This document shows, piece after piece, positions 42,995-51,554 of a stretch of 64,000 bases of DNA (position 1 is its first letter; each line of letters starts with the position of its first letter). A model generated the notes under the pieces. The model saw only the letters and a program-made list of their open reading frames with translations. It was not told the DNA's origin and did no database searches. The DNA is from Imbroritus primus. GTDB lineage: Bacteria; Pseudomonadota; Gammaproteobacteria; Burkholderiales; Burkholderiaceae. The position numbers were made by a program, and so were the translations under genes. The stretch covers positions 3,182,247 to 3,246,246 of the forward strand of contig NZ_OZ201293.1 in the NCBI RefSeq assembly GCF_964332355.1. The letters run 5' to 3'.

Positions 42995-43999
42995 TCAGTC
43001 CTCCGCCACGAAGCCCGAGGCCTCGACGATCGGCTTCCAGGCGGCACGCTCGGTCAGCATGCGCTGCTGCGCTTCCTTGCCGGTCTTGCCGACCACTTCG
43101 AGGCCCAGCCCTTCGAGCTTGGCCGCCGTCGCGGCATTGTTCGAGGCTGCAATGAACATCTTCTCCACGCGCGCCATCACTTCCGGCGGCGTGCCGCCCG
43201 GCACGAACGCACCGTACCAGCTGGTGGCGTATTCGAACTGGCCGAAGCCCTGCTCCTTGGCTGTCGGCACTTCCGGCAGCGCCTTGGCGCGCTTGGTGCC
43301 GCTCACGCCGAGGAAGCGCAGCTTGCCGCCCTTGTAGAGCTGCATCATGCTGGCGACCGCATCCCAGCCCATCGACACATTGCCGCTGATTACATCGACC
43401 AGCATCGGCGATGCGCCGCGATACGCCGCCGGCGTGATCTTCACGTTGATGTCGTTGCCGAGCGCCACCGCGCCGAGATGACCTGCACTGCCAATGGTGG
43501 CGAGGCCAATGCTGGCCTGCTGCGGATTCTTCTTGGCCCAGGCGACATACTCCCCGAGGGTCTTGTACGGTTGCTGCGGACCGGCTGCGATGACTGTCGG
43601 CACATCGGTCAGCAGGGCTGCCGGCACCAGGTCCTTGTCGGCGTCGTAGCCGAGCTTTTTGTAGGTCAGCGGAAAGATGGTGAAGAGCGGCGACGGACCG
43701 ACGAAGATCGTCTTGCCATCGGGCTTCGAGCGCTTCACATAGTCGAGCGCGAGGCGCGCCGAGGCGCCCGGCTTGTTTTCCACCAGCACCGTACCGTGGC
43801 CGTCCTGGCGCAGTTGCTCGGCGTACAGGCGCGCCAGGTTATCGGCGGCGCCGCCCGGCGCGTAGCCGACGATGATGCGGATCGGCGTGTCGTTGTCGTT
43901 TGCGGCCCAGGCCGGAGCGTGCAGGGCCAGGCCCGCCAGCATCGCCGCCGAGGCAGCCAGGGAATGTTGAACGAAGCGGCGGCGGGTAGAGGAAGTCAT
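42995..43999 (-). CDS. Bug family (TctC-like) tripartite tricarboxylate transporter receptor
   Basis: A 334-residue periplasmic solute receptor of the Bug family. A twin-arginine-type signal (TRRRFVQHSLAASAAMLAG) is followed by IRIIVGYAPGGAADNLARLYAEQL, ENKPGASARLALDYV and the GPSPLFTIFP and GKLRFLGVSGTKRAKALPEVPTAKEQGF motifs of the family. Bug proteins bind carboxylates or amino-acid-like ligands and normally serve TctAB permeases, but none is in the window. The amidase gene lies just upstream on the same strand, so the two are probably cotranscribed. Confidence 0.92.
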   Translation of the reverse strand: MTSSTRRRFVQHSLAASAAMLAGLALHAPAWAANDNDTPIRIIVGYAPGGAADNLARLYAEQLRQDGHGTVLVENKPGASARLALDYVKRSKPDGKTIFVGPSPLFTIFPLTYKKLGYDADKDLVPAALLTDVPTVIAAGPQQPYKTLGEYVAWAKKNPQQASIGLATIGSAGHLGAVALGNDINVKITPAAYRGASPMLVDVISGNVSMGWDAVASMMQLYKGGKLRFLGVSGTKRAKALPEVPTAKEQGFGQFEYATSWYGAFVPGGTPPEVMARVEKMFIAASNNAATAAKLEGLGLEVVGKTGKEAQQRMLTERAAWKPIVEASGFVAED

Positions 44000-44030
44000 G
44001 TCGATGGGTCTCTCAAGTACAAACGAACGA

Positions 44031-44062
44031 AGAAGCAAAAGAACAAAGAAGCAAAAGAACAA
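44031..44062. repeat. 16-bp tandem repeat in the leader of the first Bug gene
   Basis: Seen: AGAAGCAAAAGAACAA present twice in tandem (44031-44046 and 44047-44062), purine-rich on the plus strand and thus pyrimidine-rich in the mRNA of the Bug gene. It lies 32-63 bp before that start. Copy-number change by slippage is possible. Confidence 0.85.
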
Positions 44063-44094
44063 ACAAAAATGCAAGCAACGGTGTGCCGCCGCGC

Positions 44095-45546
44095 TCAGCA
44101 CGCGCCGCCGGTTGCCGCGGCCGGAAACTGCGGCCAGCGGCCGCGCTGGTCGCACGCCGCTTCGAACACGGCGGCGGCGCGCAGCAGGTCGGCATCGCCA
44201 CGGAACTGCCCTACCAGCTGCAGGCCGATGGGCAGGCCATCCGTACCGAACCCGCACGGCAGGCTGATAGCCGGATGGCCAGTCATATTGAACGGCATGG
44301 TCCACGGGAACCAGTGCGCGCGCACGTTCTCCAGGGCCTGGCCATCGATGTCGATGGTCCCGAACAGGTCCTGGTCGATCGGCAGCGCCGTGCGCGTCAG
44401 CGTCGGCATGGCAAGGAAATCGGCTCGCCCCAGCAGGTCCTGCACGCGCAGGAACAGCGCGCTGCGGTCGAACATGGCGCGCTGGTATTCCACGCCGCTG
44501 ACTTCGGAGGCCGAGGCGATCTGCTTGAGGAAGGTCGGGCTCAGTGTGTCGCCGTGTTTCTCCGCCAGTTCCACGAAGCGCGTGCGCCACACGGTGTGGT
44601 TGATGGCGCGCCAGATGCTTTCGACATTGAAGCCCTCGCCGGAAAATTCTTCCAGTTCCGCGCCGAGTCCTGCCAGGGTGGTAAGGCTGGCCTCGAAGGC
44701 CTCGGCGACATCGGCGGCCACGGGCCGTCCCGGCGGCGCCAGGCAGTAGAGGATGCGGCGGCCGCGCAGGTCGCCCTGCGGCTGGGCCGCGCCAATGTAA
44801 TCCGGAGACGGCATGCCGAGCGACCACGGATCGCAGGCGTGCGGTCCGGCCATGGCCTGCAGCATCAGGCCGGTATCGGCCACGGTACGCGTGGTCGGCG
44901 TGACATAGGTCTGGTTGCCGAACAGGTCCTGTGCCTGGCTGTGCGGCACCACGCCCTGGCTTTGCTTGATGCCCACCACGCCATTGCAGGCGGCCGGAAT
45001 GCGCGTCGAGCCGCCGCCGTCAGTGGCCACCGCCAGTGGGGCGATGCCGCTGGCGACGGCCACCGCCGCGCCGCCGCTCGAGCCGCCGCTGGTGCGTGTG
45101 GCATCCCAGGCATTGCGGGTGCGGCCGTAGAGCGGGGAATCGGTCAGGCATTTCGAGCCGAATTCCGGCGATGTGGTCTTGCCGATCAGGATTGCGCCTT
45201 GCGCGCGCAGGCGTGCGACCGACACTGCATCCTGCGCCGGTACATTGTCGGCAAACGGTACCGCGCCGAAGGTGGTGCGCACACCGGCGGTGTTGACGAT
45301 GTCCTTGACGGTGAACGGGATGCCATGCAACAGGCCCAGCGGACGGCCTGCGCTGATGGCCTGTTCGGCCTGCCGGGCCTCTTCCATCGCCGAATCGGCG
45401 CAGAGCGTAATGAAGCAGTTGAGTTCGGGTTGCAGGCGTGCGGCGCGTGCCAGCACGGCGGCCGTCACGTCTACGGGGGAAATGTCCTTGCGGGCGATGC
45501 GGGTGCGAAGCTCAGCGGCGGACAGGAAACAGAGCGCTTCGCTCAT
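44095..45546 (-). CDS. Amidase signature family amidase
   Basis: A 483-residue amidase with the Ser-Ser-Lys triad. The catalytic Lys is in IPFTVKDIVNT, and the glycine/serine-rich signature TSGGSSGGAAVAVASG carries the two serines, followed by DGGGSTRIPAACNGVVGIK. The C-terminal substrate segment FNMTGHPAISLPCGFGTDGLPIGLQLVG is conserved. It would release a carboxylate and ammonia from an amide. Between a LysR-type gene and a Bug receptor, it could feed a transported or activated acid. The start at 45546 is preferred to the longer frame. Confidence 0.93.
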   Translation of the reverse strand: MSEALCFLSAAELRTRIARKDISPVDVTAAVLARAARLQPELNCFITLCADSAMEEARQAEQAISAGRPLGLLHGIPFTVKDIVNTAGVRTTFGAVPFADNVPAQDAVSVARLRAQGAILIGKTTSPEFGSKCLTDSPLYGRTRNAWDATRTSGGSSGGAAVAVASGIAPLAVATDGGGSTRIPAACNGVVGIKQSQGVVPHSQAQDLFGNQTYVTPTTRTVADTGLMLQAMAGPHACDPWSLGMPSPDYIGAAQPQGDLRGRRILYCLAPPGRPVAADVAEAFEASLTTLAGLGAELEEFSGEGFNVESIWRAINHTVWRTRFVELAEKHGDTLSPTFLKQIASASEVSGVEYQRAMFDRSALFLRVQDLLGRADFLAMPTLTRTALPIDQDLFGTIDIDGQALENVRAHWFPWTMPFNMTGHPAISLPCGFGTDGLPIGLQLVGQFRGDADLLRAAAVFEAACDQRGRWPQFPAAATGGAC

Positions 45547-45645
45547 GAACGGCAATCTCCAGTCGGTATTCTGCGGCCCGCGCATGCGCGCAGCCGGCAC
45601 AGCCGTAAGGATAACCCGTATTGGTGCTGCTCCAGCGTGTGAACA

Positions 45646-46566
45646 TCAACCGGCGCTCGTCCGCGTCTCCCATGGCAGGCCGGTATCGAAGCGTTTTTTC
45701 AGGAACTCCACGAAGGCGCGCAGCGGCGGTGGCGTATAGCGCGTTGGCAGCGTGATGGCGTAGAGCGTCGCGCCGGGTGAGCCGGTCAGCCGGTAGTCGT
45801 CGAGCACCGTCACCAGCGTGCCGCGCTGGCGGCCCTCCGCAGCCACGTAGGATGGCAGCAGCGCGATGCCGTGGCCCGCCGCCGCCATTTCGCCGAGAAA
45901 GCCGTAGTCGGCCGACTCGATATGCGACTGCAGCGCCGTGCGGTGCAACTGGCCGGTCTGCGCGTGCGCCAGCTCGAGCGCCACGCGGTGCCGCACGCCC
46001 AGGCAGGTATGGCTGGTCAGGTCTTCCGGTGTTTGCGGTCGCCCACGCGCCGCGAGATAGCCGGGGCTTGCGCATAGCCGCCACTCGATCGGCCCGAGCG
46101 CGCGCGCCACACAATGCTCGCCCGGTTCGTTGGTGACCCGCAGCGCGACGTCGATATTGCTTTCCATCAGATCGACCATGCCGCCCTTGAAGGTGACGGA
46201 CAGCGTTACCTCCGGAAAGCGCGTACAAAACTCCGCGAACAGCGCCGTCAGGTACAGCCGTCCCACGGCCGGCGGACAGCTGACATGCAAAGGTCCGCGC
46301 ACCACGCTGCCCAGCGTGTCGAGCAACTCGGCGGCGCGCTCCACCTCGGCGCGGATCACGGTGCATTGCGCATAGAATGCCTCGCCGATGTCGGTCAGGC
46401 TCATGCGCCGCGTGGTGCGCCGGAGCAGCTGCGCCTGGGCGTCGCGCTCGAGCTTGCGGATGCGGCGGCTGACATTGGAGCGGTCGATGCCGAGCTTGCG
46501 CGCCGCGCCCATGAAGCTGCCGGCCTCCACCACGGTGGCGAAGAAGAGATAGGCGTCGAGTTCCAT
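45646..46566 (-). CDS. LysR family transcriptional regulator
   Basis: A 306-residue LysR-type regulator. The N-terminal helix-turn-helix is YLFFATVVEAGSFMGAARKLGIDRSNVSRRIRKLE, followed by RTTRRMSLTDIGEAFY. The effector domain carries HVSCPPAVGRLYLTALFAEF and the IDVALRVTNEPGEHCVARALG hinge of the CrgA/AphB-like group. It stands between the amidase (same strand, downstream) and a divergent Bug receptor, so both are likely targets. The start at 46566 has no strong Shine-Dalgarno. Confidence 0.92.
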   Translation of the reverse strand: MELDAYLFFATVVEAGSFMGAARKLGIDRSNVSRRIRKLERDAQAQLLRRTTRRMSLTDIGEAFYAQCTVIRAEVERAAELLDTLGSVVRGPLHVSCPPAVGRLYLTALFAEFCTRFPEVTLSVTFKGGMVDLMESNIDVALRVTNEPGEHCVARALGPIEWRLCASPGYLAARGRPQTPEDLTSHTCLGVRHRVALELAHAQTGQLHRTALQSHIESADYGFLGEMAAAGHGIALLPSYVAAEGRQRGTLVTVLDDYRLTGSPGATLYAITLPTRYTPPPLRAFVEFLKKRFDTGLPWETRTSAG

Positions 46567-46688
46567 GATCCTGTCGATTGATGCGTTGTGCGCAACAAAC
46601 TTGTGCGCGCCAGTAGTCTTACAGAGCGCGCACGCCAATGCAATACTGCAGCAAACCTCATATCGACAACGCATAACCCGGAGGAGAC

Positions 46689-47642
46689 ATGAAGCGGATC
46701 ATTTCCGTGCTGGCAGCGTGTGCTGCGGCAATCGCAACGAATGTGCAGGCGGCCTATCCTGACAGGCCGATTACGCTGGTCGTGCCGTTTCCGGCGGGCG
46801 CGACCACCGATACCGTGGCGCGCGTGGTTAGCCAGGCGGCTTCGATCGAGCTGGGCCAGCCCATCGTGGTCGACAACAAGCCGGGCGCGGAAGGCCAGGT
46901 GGCGGCGCAGGATGTGGTGCGCGCCGCGCCCGATGGCTATCGCCTCCTGCTCGGTACCTCGGGCAATCTCTCGCTGGTGCCGGCGCTACGCAAGAAGCCG
47001 CCCTACGACGTGCTGACCGACTTCACGCCGGTGGCCGATGTCGGCCGCTTCAGCTTCTTCCTCTACGTGCACCCCAGCGTGCCGGCGAAGACGCTCAAGG
47101 AATTCCTCGACTACGCCAAGGCCAATCCGGGCAAGATGAGCTACGGCACCGGCAACAACACCGGTGTCGTCGCCTTCTCGCATTTCAACACGCTCAACGG
47201 CCTCGATCTCACGCATGTCCCGTACAAGGGCGAGCCGCCCGCGATGCTTGACCTGATCGCCGGCCGCACGCAGGCCATGATCGGCACCACCATCGGTGCG
47301 CCATACATGCGTGACGGCAAGCTGCGCGCGCTGGTCACCATCAACGCGCAGCGCAATAGTTTGCTCGCCGACGTGCCGACGCTGCGCGAAAGCGGCATGC
47401 GCGATCTCGAGATCGTGCCCTGGGCCGGGCTGGTCGGTCCGGCCGGCCTGCCGCGCGATGTTGTGACGCGCCTCAACAAGGCGTTCGTCGCCGCGCTCAA
47501 CAAGCCCGAGGTGCGCGCGCAGATGGATCGGCTGGGCTTTCCGCTCACACCGTCCACGCCGGAAGCCTTCGGCCGGATGATGAAAGAACAGCTTGCCATC
47601 CATGCGCGCCTCGTCAAATCGGCGGGCCTGCAGCCCGACTGA
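46689..47642 (+). CDS. Bug family (TctC-like) solute receptor
   Basis: A 317-residue periplasmic receptor. A Sec signal peptide (AACAAAIATNVQAAYP, cleaved after about residue 22) precedes RPITLVVPFPAGATTDTVARVVSQ and VVDNKPGAEGQVAAQDV. Further marks are YGTGNNTGVVAFSHFN, THVPYKGEPPAMLDLIAGRTQAMIG and a C-terminal FGRMMKEQLAIHARLVKSAG. AGGAG lies ahead of the ATG. The CoA ligase gene begins 77 bp downstream, so import and activation of one acid are probably linked. No TctA or TctB gene is present. Confidence 0.93.
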   Translation: MKRIISVLAACAAAIATNVQAAYPDRPITLVVPFPAGATTDTVARVVSQAASIELGQPIVVDNKPGAEGQVAAQDVVRAAPDGYRLLLGTSGNLSLVPALRKKPPYDVLTDFTPVADVGRFSFFLYVHPSVPAKTLKEFLDYAKANPGKMSYGTGNNTGVVAFSHFNTLNGLDLTHVPYKGEPPAMLDLIAGRTQAMIGTTIGAPYMRDGKLRALVTINAQRNSLLADVPTLRESGMRDLEIVPWAGLVGPAGLPRDVVTRLNKAFVAALNKPEVRAQMDRLGFPLTPSTPEAFGRMMKEQLAIHARLVKSAGLQPD

Positions 47643-47719
47643 CCGACATTGCGGACCGGCGCTATGCGCTGGTCCGCCCCCGCCCCGAATCCCTACGCAA
47701 ACACACAGGAGAAGCAAGC

Positions 47720-49264
47720 ATGGTTGCCGCATTGCAGTATGGCGATGAGCGCATCGAAGGAGCAGAGATCGCGCGCCACGCCGCCTGCGTTGCAAGTGGA
47801 CTGCGGTCCATCGGGATTGGCGAGGATGCGGTGGTTGCGCTGGTAATGCGCAATGCGCCGGCCCTGTTCGAAATCACGCTGGCCTGCAACCGCATTGGCG
47901 CGTTTCATTGTCCGATCGACTGGCGCTTCAAGGTCGACGAACTGTCGTACATCCTGCATGACAGCGGCGCGCGCGCAGTGTTCATCGATGCCGACCTGCT
48001 GGCCGCGCTGGCTCCCGCGATACCGCTGGGTGTCACGGTCATCGCGGTGGAGCCGGCGCCGCTGGCGCTGCAGGCCTATCGTAATGTCGCGTCAGCCGCC
48101 GTCCAGGATCCCGCCGCGCCACCCGTCACGCACTACGCAGCGTGGCGCGATGCGCAGATCCCCGATGCTGGCCCGGAATGCCGCCCCCGCGGTCGCTTTG
48201 CCTATACCTCCGGCACCACCGGCAAGCCGAAGGGCGTGCGCCGCATCGCCGAGGGATTGCATCCGGAGCAACCGCGCCTGCTGCGAGAAACCGTCAAGGC
48301 CACGTTTGACTATGAGAGCGATGCGCGTGTGTATCTGTCCGCGCCGCTCTACCACGGCGCGCCGAATCTCTATGGCGTGCAGGCAATGCTGACTGCCGCG
48401 CTGGTCGTGCTCGATCCGCGTTTCGATGCTGAAGGCACGCTGCGCGCGATCGCACGGCATCGCATCACGCACCTTTATCTCGTGCCGACCATGTGCGTGC
48501 GCCTGCTGGCCTTGCCGGACGATGTGAAAGCGCGATACGACCTGTCCTCGGTGCGTTTCGTGGCGTGCACTGGTGCGCCCTTCGCGCCTCCCGTCAAGGA
48601 GGCCATGATCGCGTGGTGGGGACCGGTCATCAATGAATCCTACGCTTCCAGCGAAACCGGCATGGTGACGGTCATCTCCTCCGCCGATGCCTTGCGCAAG
48701 CCTGGCTCGGTCGGCCGGCCGGTCAGTGCCGCCGAGGTCCGCATTTACGATGACGCGGGCCGTCGCCTCGGGCCGGGGCAGACCGGCAATATTCACGTAC
48801 GCCAGCCAGCCTATGCCGACTTCACGTATCACAACCGCCCGGAAGCGCGCGCCGAGATCGATCGTGAAGGACTGGCCTGCGTGGGCGACATAGGTTATCT
48901 CGACGACGAAGGTTTCCTGTTTATCTGCGACCGCAAGAGCGACATGGTGATCTCCGGCGGCGTCAACATCTATCCGGCTGAGGTCGAGAATGCGCTTGCC
49001 GGCATGCCTGGGGTCGCCGACTGTGTCGTCTTTGGGGTGCCGCATGCGGAGTTCGGCGAGGCGCTGGTGGCGGTGATCGAGCCGACGCCTGGTGTGCCGG
49101 TCGATGTGGAGGCTGTCCGCGCCTGGCTGAAGGCGCGCCTCGCCAGCTACAAGGTGCCCAAGCGCATCGAGCTGATGAATGCGCTGCCGCGCCAGGAGAG
49201 CGGCAAGATCCACAAGCGCAGGCTGCGCGACGCCTACTGGCAGGACGCGGGGCGGCGCATCTGA
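47720..49264 (+). CDS. AMP-dependent acyl-CoA synthetase/ligase
   Basis: A 514-residue adenylate-forming enzyme that activates a carboxylic acid with ATP and CoA. The P-loop AYTSGTTGKPKGVRR, the later YASSETGMVTV A5-type motif, GDIGYLDDEGFLFICDRKSDMVISGGVNIYP (A7/A8 hinge) and the catalytic Lys segment QESGKIHKRRL are all present. AGGAGA precedes the ATG. It follows a Bug receptor in the same unit. The acid is unknown; a second CoA ligase lies in the divergent cassette downstream. Confidence 0.93.
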   Translation: MVAALQYGDERIEGAEIARHAACVASGLRSIGIGEDAVVALVMRNAPALFEITLACNRIGAFHCPIDWRFKVDELSYILHDSGARAVFIDADLLAALAPAIPLGVTVIAVEPAPLALQAYRNVASAAVQDPAAPPVTHYAAWRDAQIPDAGPECRPRGRFAYTSGTTGKPKGVRRIAEGLHPEQPRLLRETVKATFDYESDARVYLSAPLYHGAPNLYGVQAMLTAALVVLDPRFDAEGTLRAIARHRITHLYLVPTMCVRLLALPDDVKARYDLSSVRFVACTGAPFAPPVKEAMIAWWGPVINESYASSETGMVTVISSADALRKPGSVGRPVSAAEVRIYDDAGRRLGPGQTGNIHVRQPAYADFTYHNRPEARAEIDREGLACVGDIGYLDDEGFLFICDRKSDMVISGGVNIYPAEVENALAGMPGVADCVVFGVPHAEFGEALVAVIEPTPGVPVDVEAVRAWLKARLASYKVPKRIELMNALPRQESGKIHKRRLRDAYWQDAGRRI

Positions 49265-49286
49265 GCGCGCCGTGCACCGTGCCTAG

Positions 49287-50066
49287 CTAGGCGGAGCGCT
49301 TGCGCAGACGCGCGGGTTTGTCCTGGGGGGCGGGAGCATGGGAGATGGCCCACAGGCCATCGAACATCGCCGCGTAAAGATTGGCGAAGTCCTTACTGCG
49401 GATGATCAGCCCGTAATCCTCGCGCTTCGAGGACAGCATGACCACCTTGTCATCGTAGACATAGGTGGTCATGCCCAGCGTAATGTGCTCGGGCGCATAG
49501 CGGAGCTCGCGCAGCTGACCGTCCGAATCTGGCCACAGCGTGTCAATGTCTTGTGAGGCTGAGCGCAGTACCTGCAAGTGGATGCCGCGCGCAATGCGCT
49601 GCTGGATGTATTCCTCCATCTGCTGCTCGCCGACGGATTCGAGCAACTGGCTGGTGGACAGCACGCCGCGCAGCATTTTCGATTGCGCGGTGAGCGTATC
49701 CCACAGCACCGTGCGCACCGCATCCTCACCCTCGTAGAAGCGGATCTCCGGCTTGGTGCGCGAGCTGTTGTAGAGCGAACGCAGCTGCGGCATCAGCTCG
49801 ATCAGCGTGCGCTGCTTGTTCTCCAGGCGCTGCAACAGGACATGCGGGTCCTCCGGGACCACCAGGCGTTTTTCGCCACGCTCGACCATGGTGACGAGGC
49901 CTTCTTCCTCCAGCCGCTCGAGGATGCTGTAGGCCGTCGTGCGTCCCAGTCCGGCCCGTGTCGCGATCTGGTTGACCGTGGCTTCACCCAGCTCGAGCGC
50001 GGCCATGTAGGCGCTGTATAACTTGCCGCGGATACCGAGTTGGTCCATTGCCTGCTCAAGATCCAT
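49287..50066 (-). CDS. TrmB-type transcriptional regulator
   Basis: A 259-residue regulator with an N-terminal winged helix (ALELGEATVNQIATRAGLGRTTAYSILERLEEEGLV) followed by a coiled region and an effector-type C-terminal domain (FYEGEDAVRTVLWDTL, HITLGMTTYVYDDKVVMLSSKREDYG). This matches the TrmB-type sugar-sensing family, best known from archaea and less common in proteobacteria. Here it is divergent from a beta-oxidation-like operon, whose promoter carries a palindrome over the -35 box, so repression of that operon is the likely role. AGGA precedes the ATG. The effector might be a CoA ester or an acid; that is inference. Confidence 0.85.
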   Translation of the reverse strand: MDLEQAMDQLGIRGKLYSAYMAALELGEATVNQIATRAGLGRTTAYSILERLEEEGLVTMVERGEKRLVVPEDPHVLLQRLENKQRTLIELMPQLRSLYNSSRTKPEIRFYEGEDAVRTVLWDTLTAQSKMLRGVLSTSQLLESVGEQQMEEYIQQRIARGIHLQVLRSASQDIDTLWPDSDGQLRELRYAPEHITLGMTTYVYDDKVVMLSSKREDYGLIIRSKDFANLYAAMFDGLWAISHAPAPQDKPARLRKRSA

Positions 50067-50095
50067 TGTGTGTCCTATTTTTTCGACAAAATTTG

Positions 50096-50109
50096 TTTGT
50101 AACTACAAA
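50096..50109. promoter_or_regulatory. Palindrome near the start of the TrmB-type gene
   Basis: Seen: TTTGTA-AC-TACAAA, a perfect 6-bp dyad with a 2-bp spacer, 30-43 bp upstream of the TrmB-type start codon. It may be an autoregulatory operator. Confidence 0.45.
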
Positions 50110-50149
50110 AAACCTTGTAAATCAATATTTTAGAGTGTCGAAGAAATTC

Positions 50150-50164
50150 GTCAATTTCATTGAC
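50150..50164. promoter_or_regulatory. Operator palindrome over the -35 box of the thiolase operon
   Basis: Seen: GTCAAT-TTC-ATTGAC, a perfect inverted repeat. Its right arm overlaps the -35 hexamer TTGACA (50160-50165), so a bound protein would block RNA polymerase. The divergent TrmB-type regulator is the obvious candidate, by inference. Confidence 0.6.
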
Positions 50165-50188
50165 ACGGTCCCGCCTGAGCAGCATAAT
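50160..50188 (+). promoter_or_regulatory. Sigma70-type promoter of the thiolase operon
   Basis: Seen: perfect -35 TTGACA (50160-50165), 17-bp spacer, -10 CATAAT (50183-50188). Predicted transcription start near 50195 leaves a leader of about 143 nt before the ATG at 50338. Confidence 0.75.
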
Positions 50189-50337
50189 CTGCCCCATGGT
50201 GGAGTGCCGCCGCAGCTGTCCAAGGCGAGGCTGCGGCACCCCTGCAACTGACAACCAACGGCATGGCACAGGCGTGAGTTCCCGCGTGCGCCAGCCGCCC
50301 CGTCCGGTCTTCGGTGACCGGCAAGGAGACAAGCATT

Positions 50338-51543
50338 ATGACGAAAGTCCGGCGTGCCGCCATCGTTGCCCCCGTACGCACAGGGGTGGGCGCCTTCGGC
50401 GGAACCCTCCGCCCGGTCAGCGTGGAAGACCTGTCCGCCACGGTGGTCAACGCTGTGCTCGCACGTTCCGGCATCGATCCGGCGCGTATCGAGGACGTGG
50501 TCTTCGCGCAGTCCTACGCCAACAGCGAAGTGCCGTGCGTTGGCCGCTGGGCGGCACTGCAGGCCGGTTTGCCGGTAGCCGTGCCGGGCATGCAGCTGGA
50601 CCGCCGCTGCGGCGGCGGCCTGCAGGCCGTCGCCACGGCCGCGATGATGGTGCAGAGCGGCGCGGCAGACGTGGTGATTGCCGGCGGCGTCGAGAGCATG
50701 AGCAATATCGAGTACTACTCGACCGACATGCGCTGGGGCAAGCGCGCCGGCAGCGTCACCTTCCATGATCGACTCGATCGCGGCCGCGAGCGCTCGCAGC
50801 CGGAACACAGGTTCGGCTACATCTCCGGCATGATCGAAACGGCCGAGAACCTGGCGCGCGACTACAGCATCTCGCGCGAGGAAGCCGACGCCTATGCGGT
50901 ACGTAGCCACCAGCGCGCCGCCGCCGCGTGGGAAGCCGGCAGGTTCGATGCCGAAGTCGTGCCGGTCAGCGTGCCGCAAAAGAAAGGCGATCCGCTGATG
51001 TTCGCGCGCGACGAAGGCATCCGCCCCGGCTCCGACATGGACACGCTGGGACGCCTGCGGCCGATGATCAAGGGCGGTACCGTCACCGCCGGCAATGCCA
51101 GCCAGCAGAGCGATGCCGCTGCTGCCTGCCTGGTGGTCGCGGAAGATTGCCTTGCCTCCCTGAACCTCACACCCATGGCCTATCTCGTCGGCTGGAGCGC
51201 GGTCGGCTGCGAACCGGCGAACATGGGTATCGGCCCGGTCGAAGCCGTGCGCAAGCTGTTTCACAAGACTGGCCTCGGCTTCGACCAGATGGACCTGGTC
51301 GAACTGAACGAGGCGTTTGCCTGCCAGGTGCTTGCCGTGCTCAAGGGCTGGGACTGGAACGACCCCGAGCGCCTGAACGTGAACGGCTCCGGCGTCTCGC
51401 TCGGCCACCCCATCGGCGCCACCGGCGTGCGCATCATGACCAGTCTGCTCCATGAAATGCAGCGTCGCGGTGCGCGCTATGGTCTGGAAACCATGTGCGT
51501 GGGCGGCGGCCAGGGCGTGGCGGCGATCTTCGAACGCGCATAA
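50338..51543 (+). CDS. Thiolase (acetyl-CoA C-acyltransferase)
   Basis: A 401-residue thiolase for the last, chain-shortening step of beta-oxidation-like breakdown. The nucleophilic Cys91 is in LDRRCGGGLQAV, the second-site motif is NEAFACQVLAVL, the catalytic His is in SGVSLGHPIGATG, and the C-terminal Cys motif is TMCVGGGQG. AAGGAG lies 9-14 bases before the ATG. It is the first gene after the TrmB-controlled promoter and is followed after 11 bp by the CoA ligase. Direction (degradation) is inferred from the operon content. Confidence 0.95.
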   Translation: MTKVRRAAIVAPVRTGVGAFGGTLRPVSVEDLSATVVNAVLARSGIDPARIEDVVFAQSYANSEVPCVGRWAALQAGLPVAVPGMQLDRRCGGGLQAVATAAMMVQSGAADVVIAGGVESMSNIEYYSTDMRWGKRAGSVTFHDRLDRGRERSQPEHRFGYISGMIETAENLARDYSISREEADAYAVRSHQRAAAAWEAGRFDAEVVPVSVPQKKGDPLMFARDEGIRPGSDMDTLGRLRPMIKGGTVTAGNASQQSDAAAACLVVAEDCLASLNLTPMAYLVGWSAVGCEPANMGIGPVEAVRKLFHKTGLGFDQMDLVELNEAFACQVLAVLKGWDWNDPERLNVNGSGVSLGHPIGATGVRIMTSLLHEMQRRGARYGLETMCVGGGQGVAAIFERA

Positions 51544-51554
51544 GGCGGGCAGTC

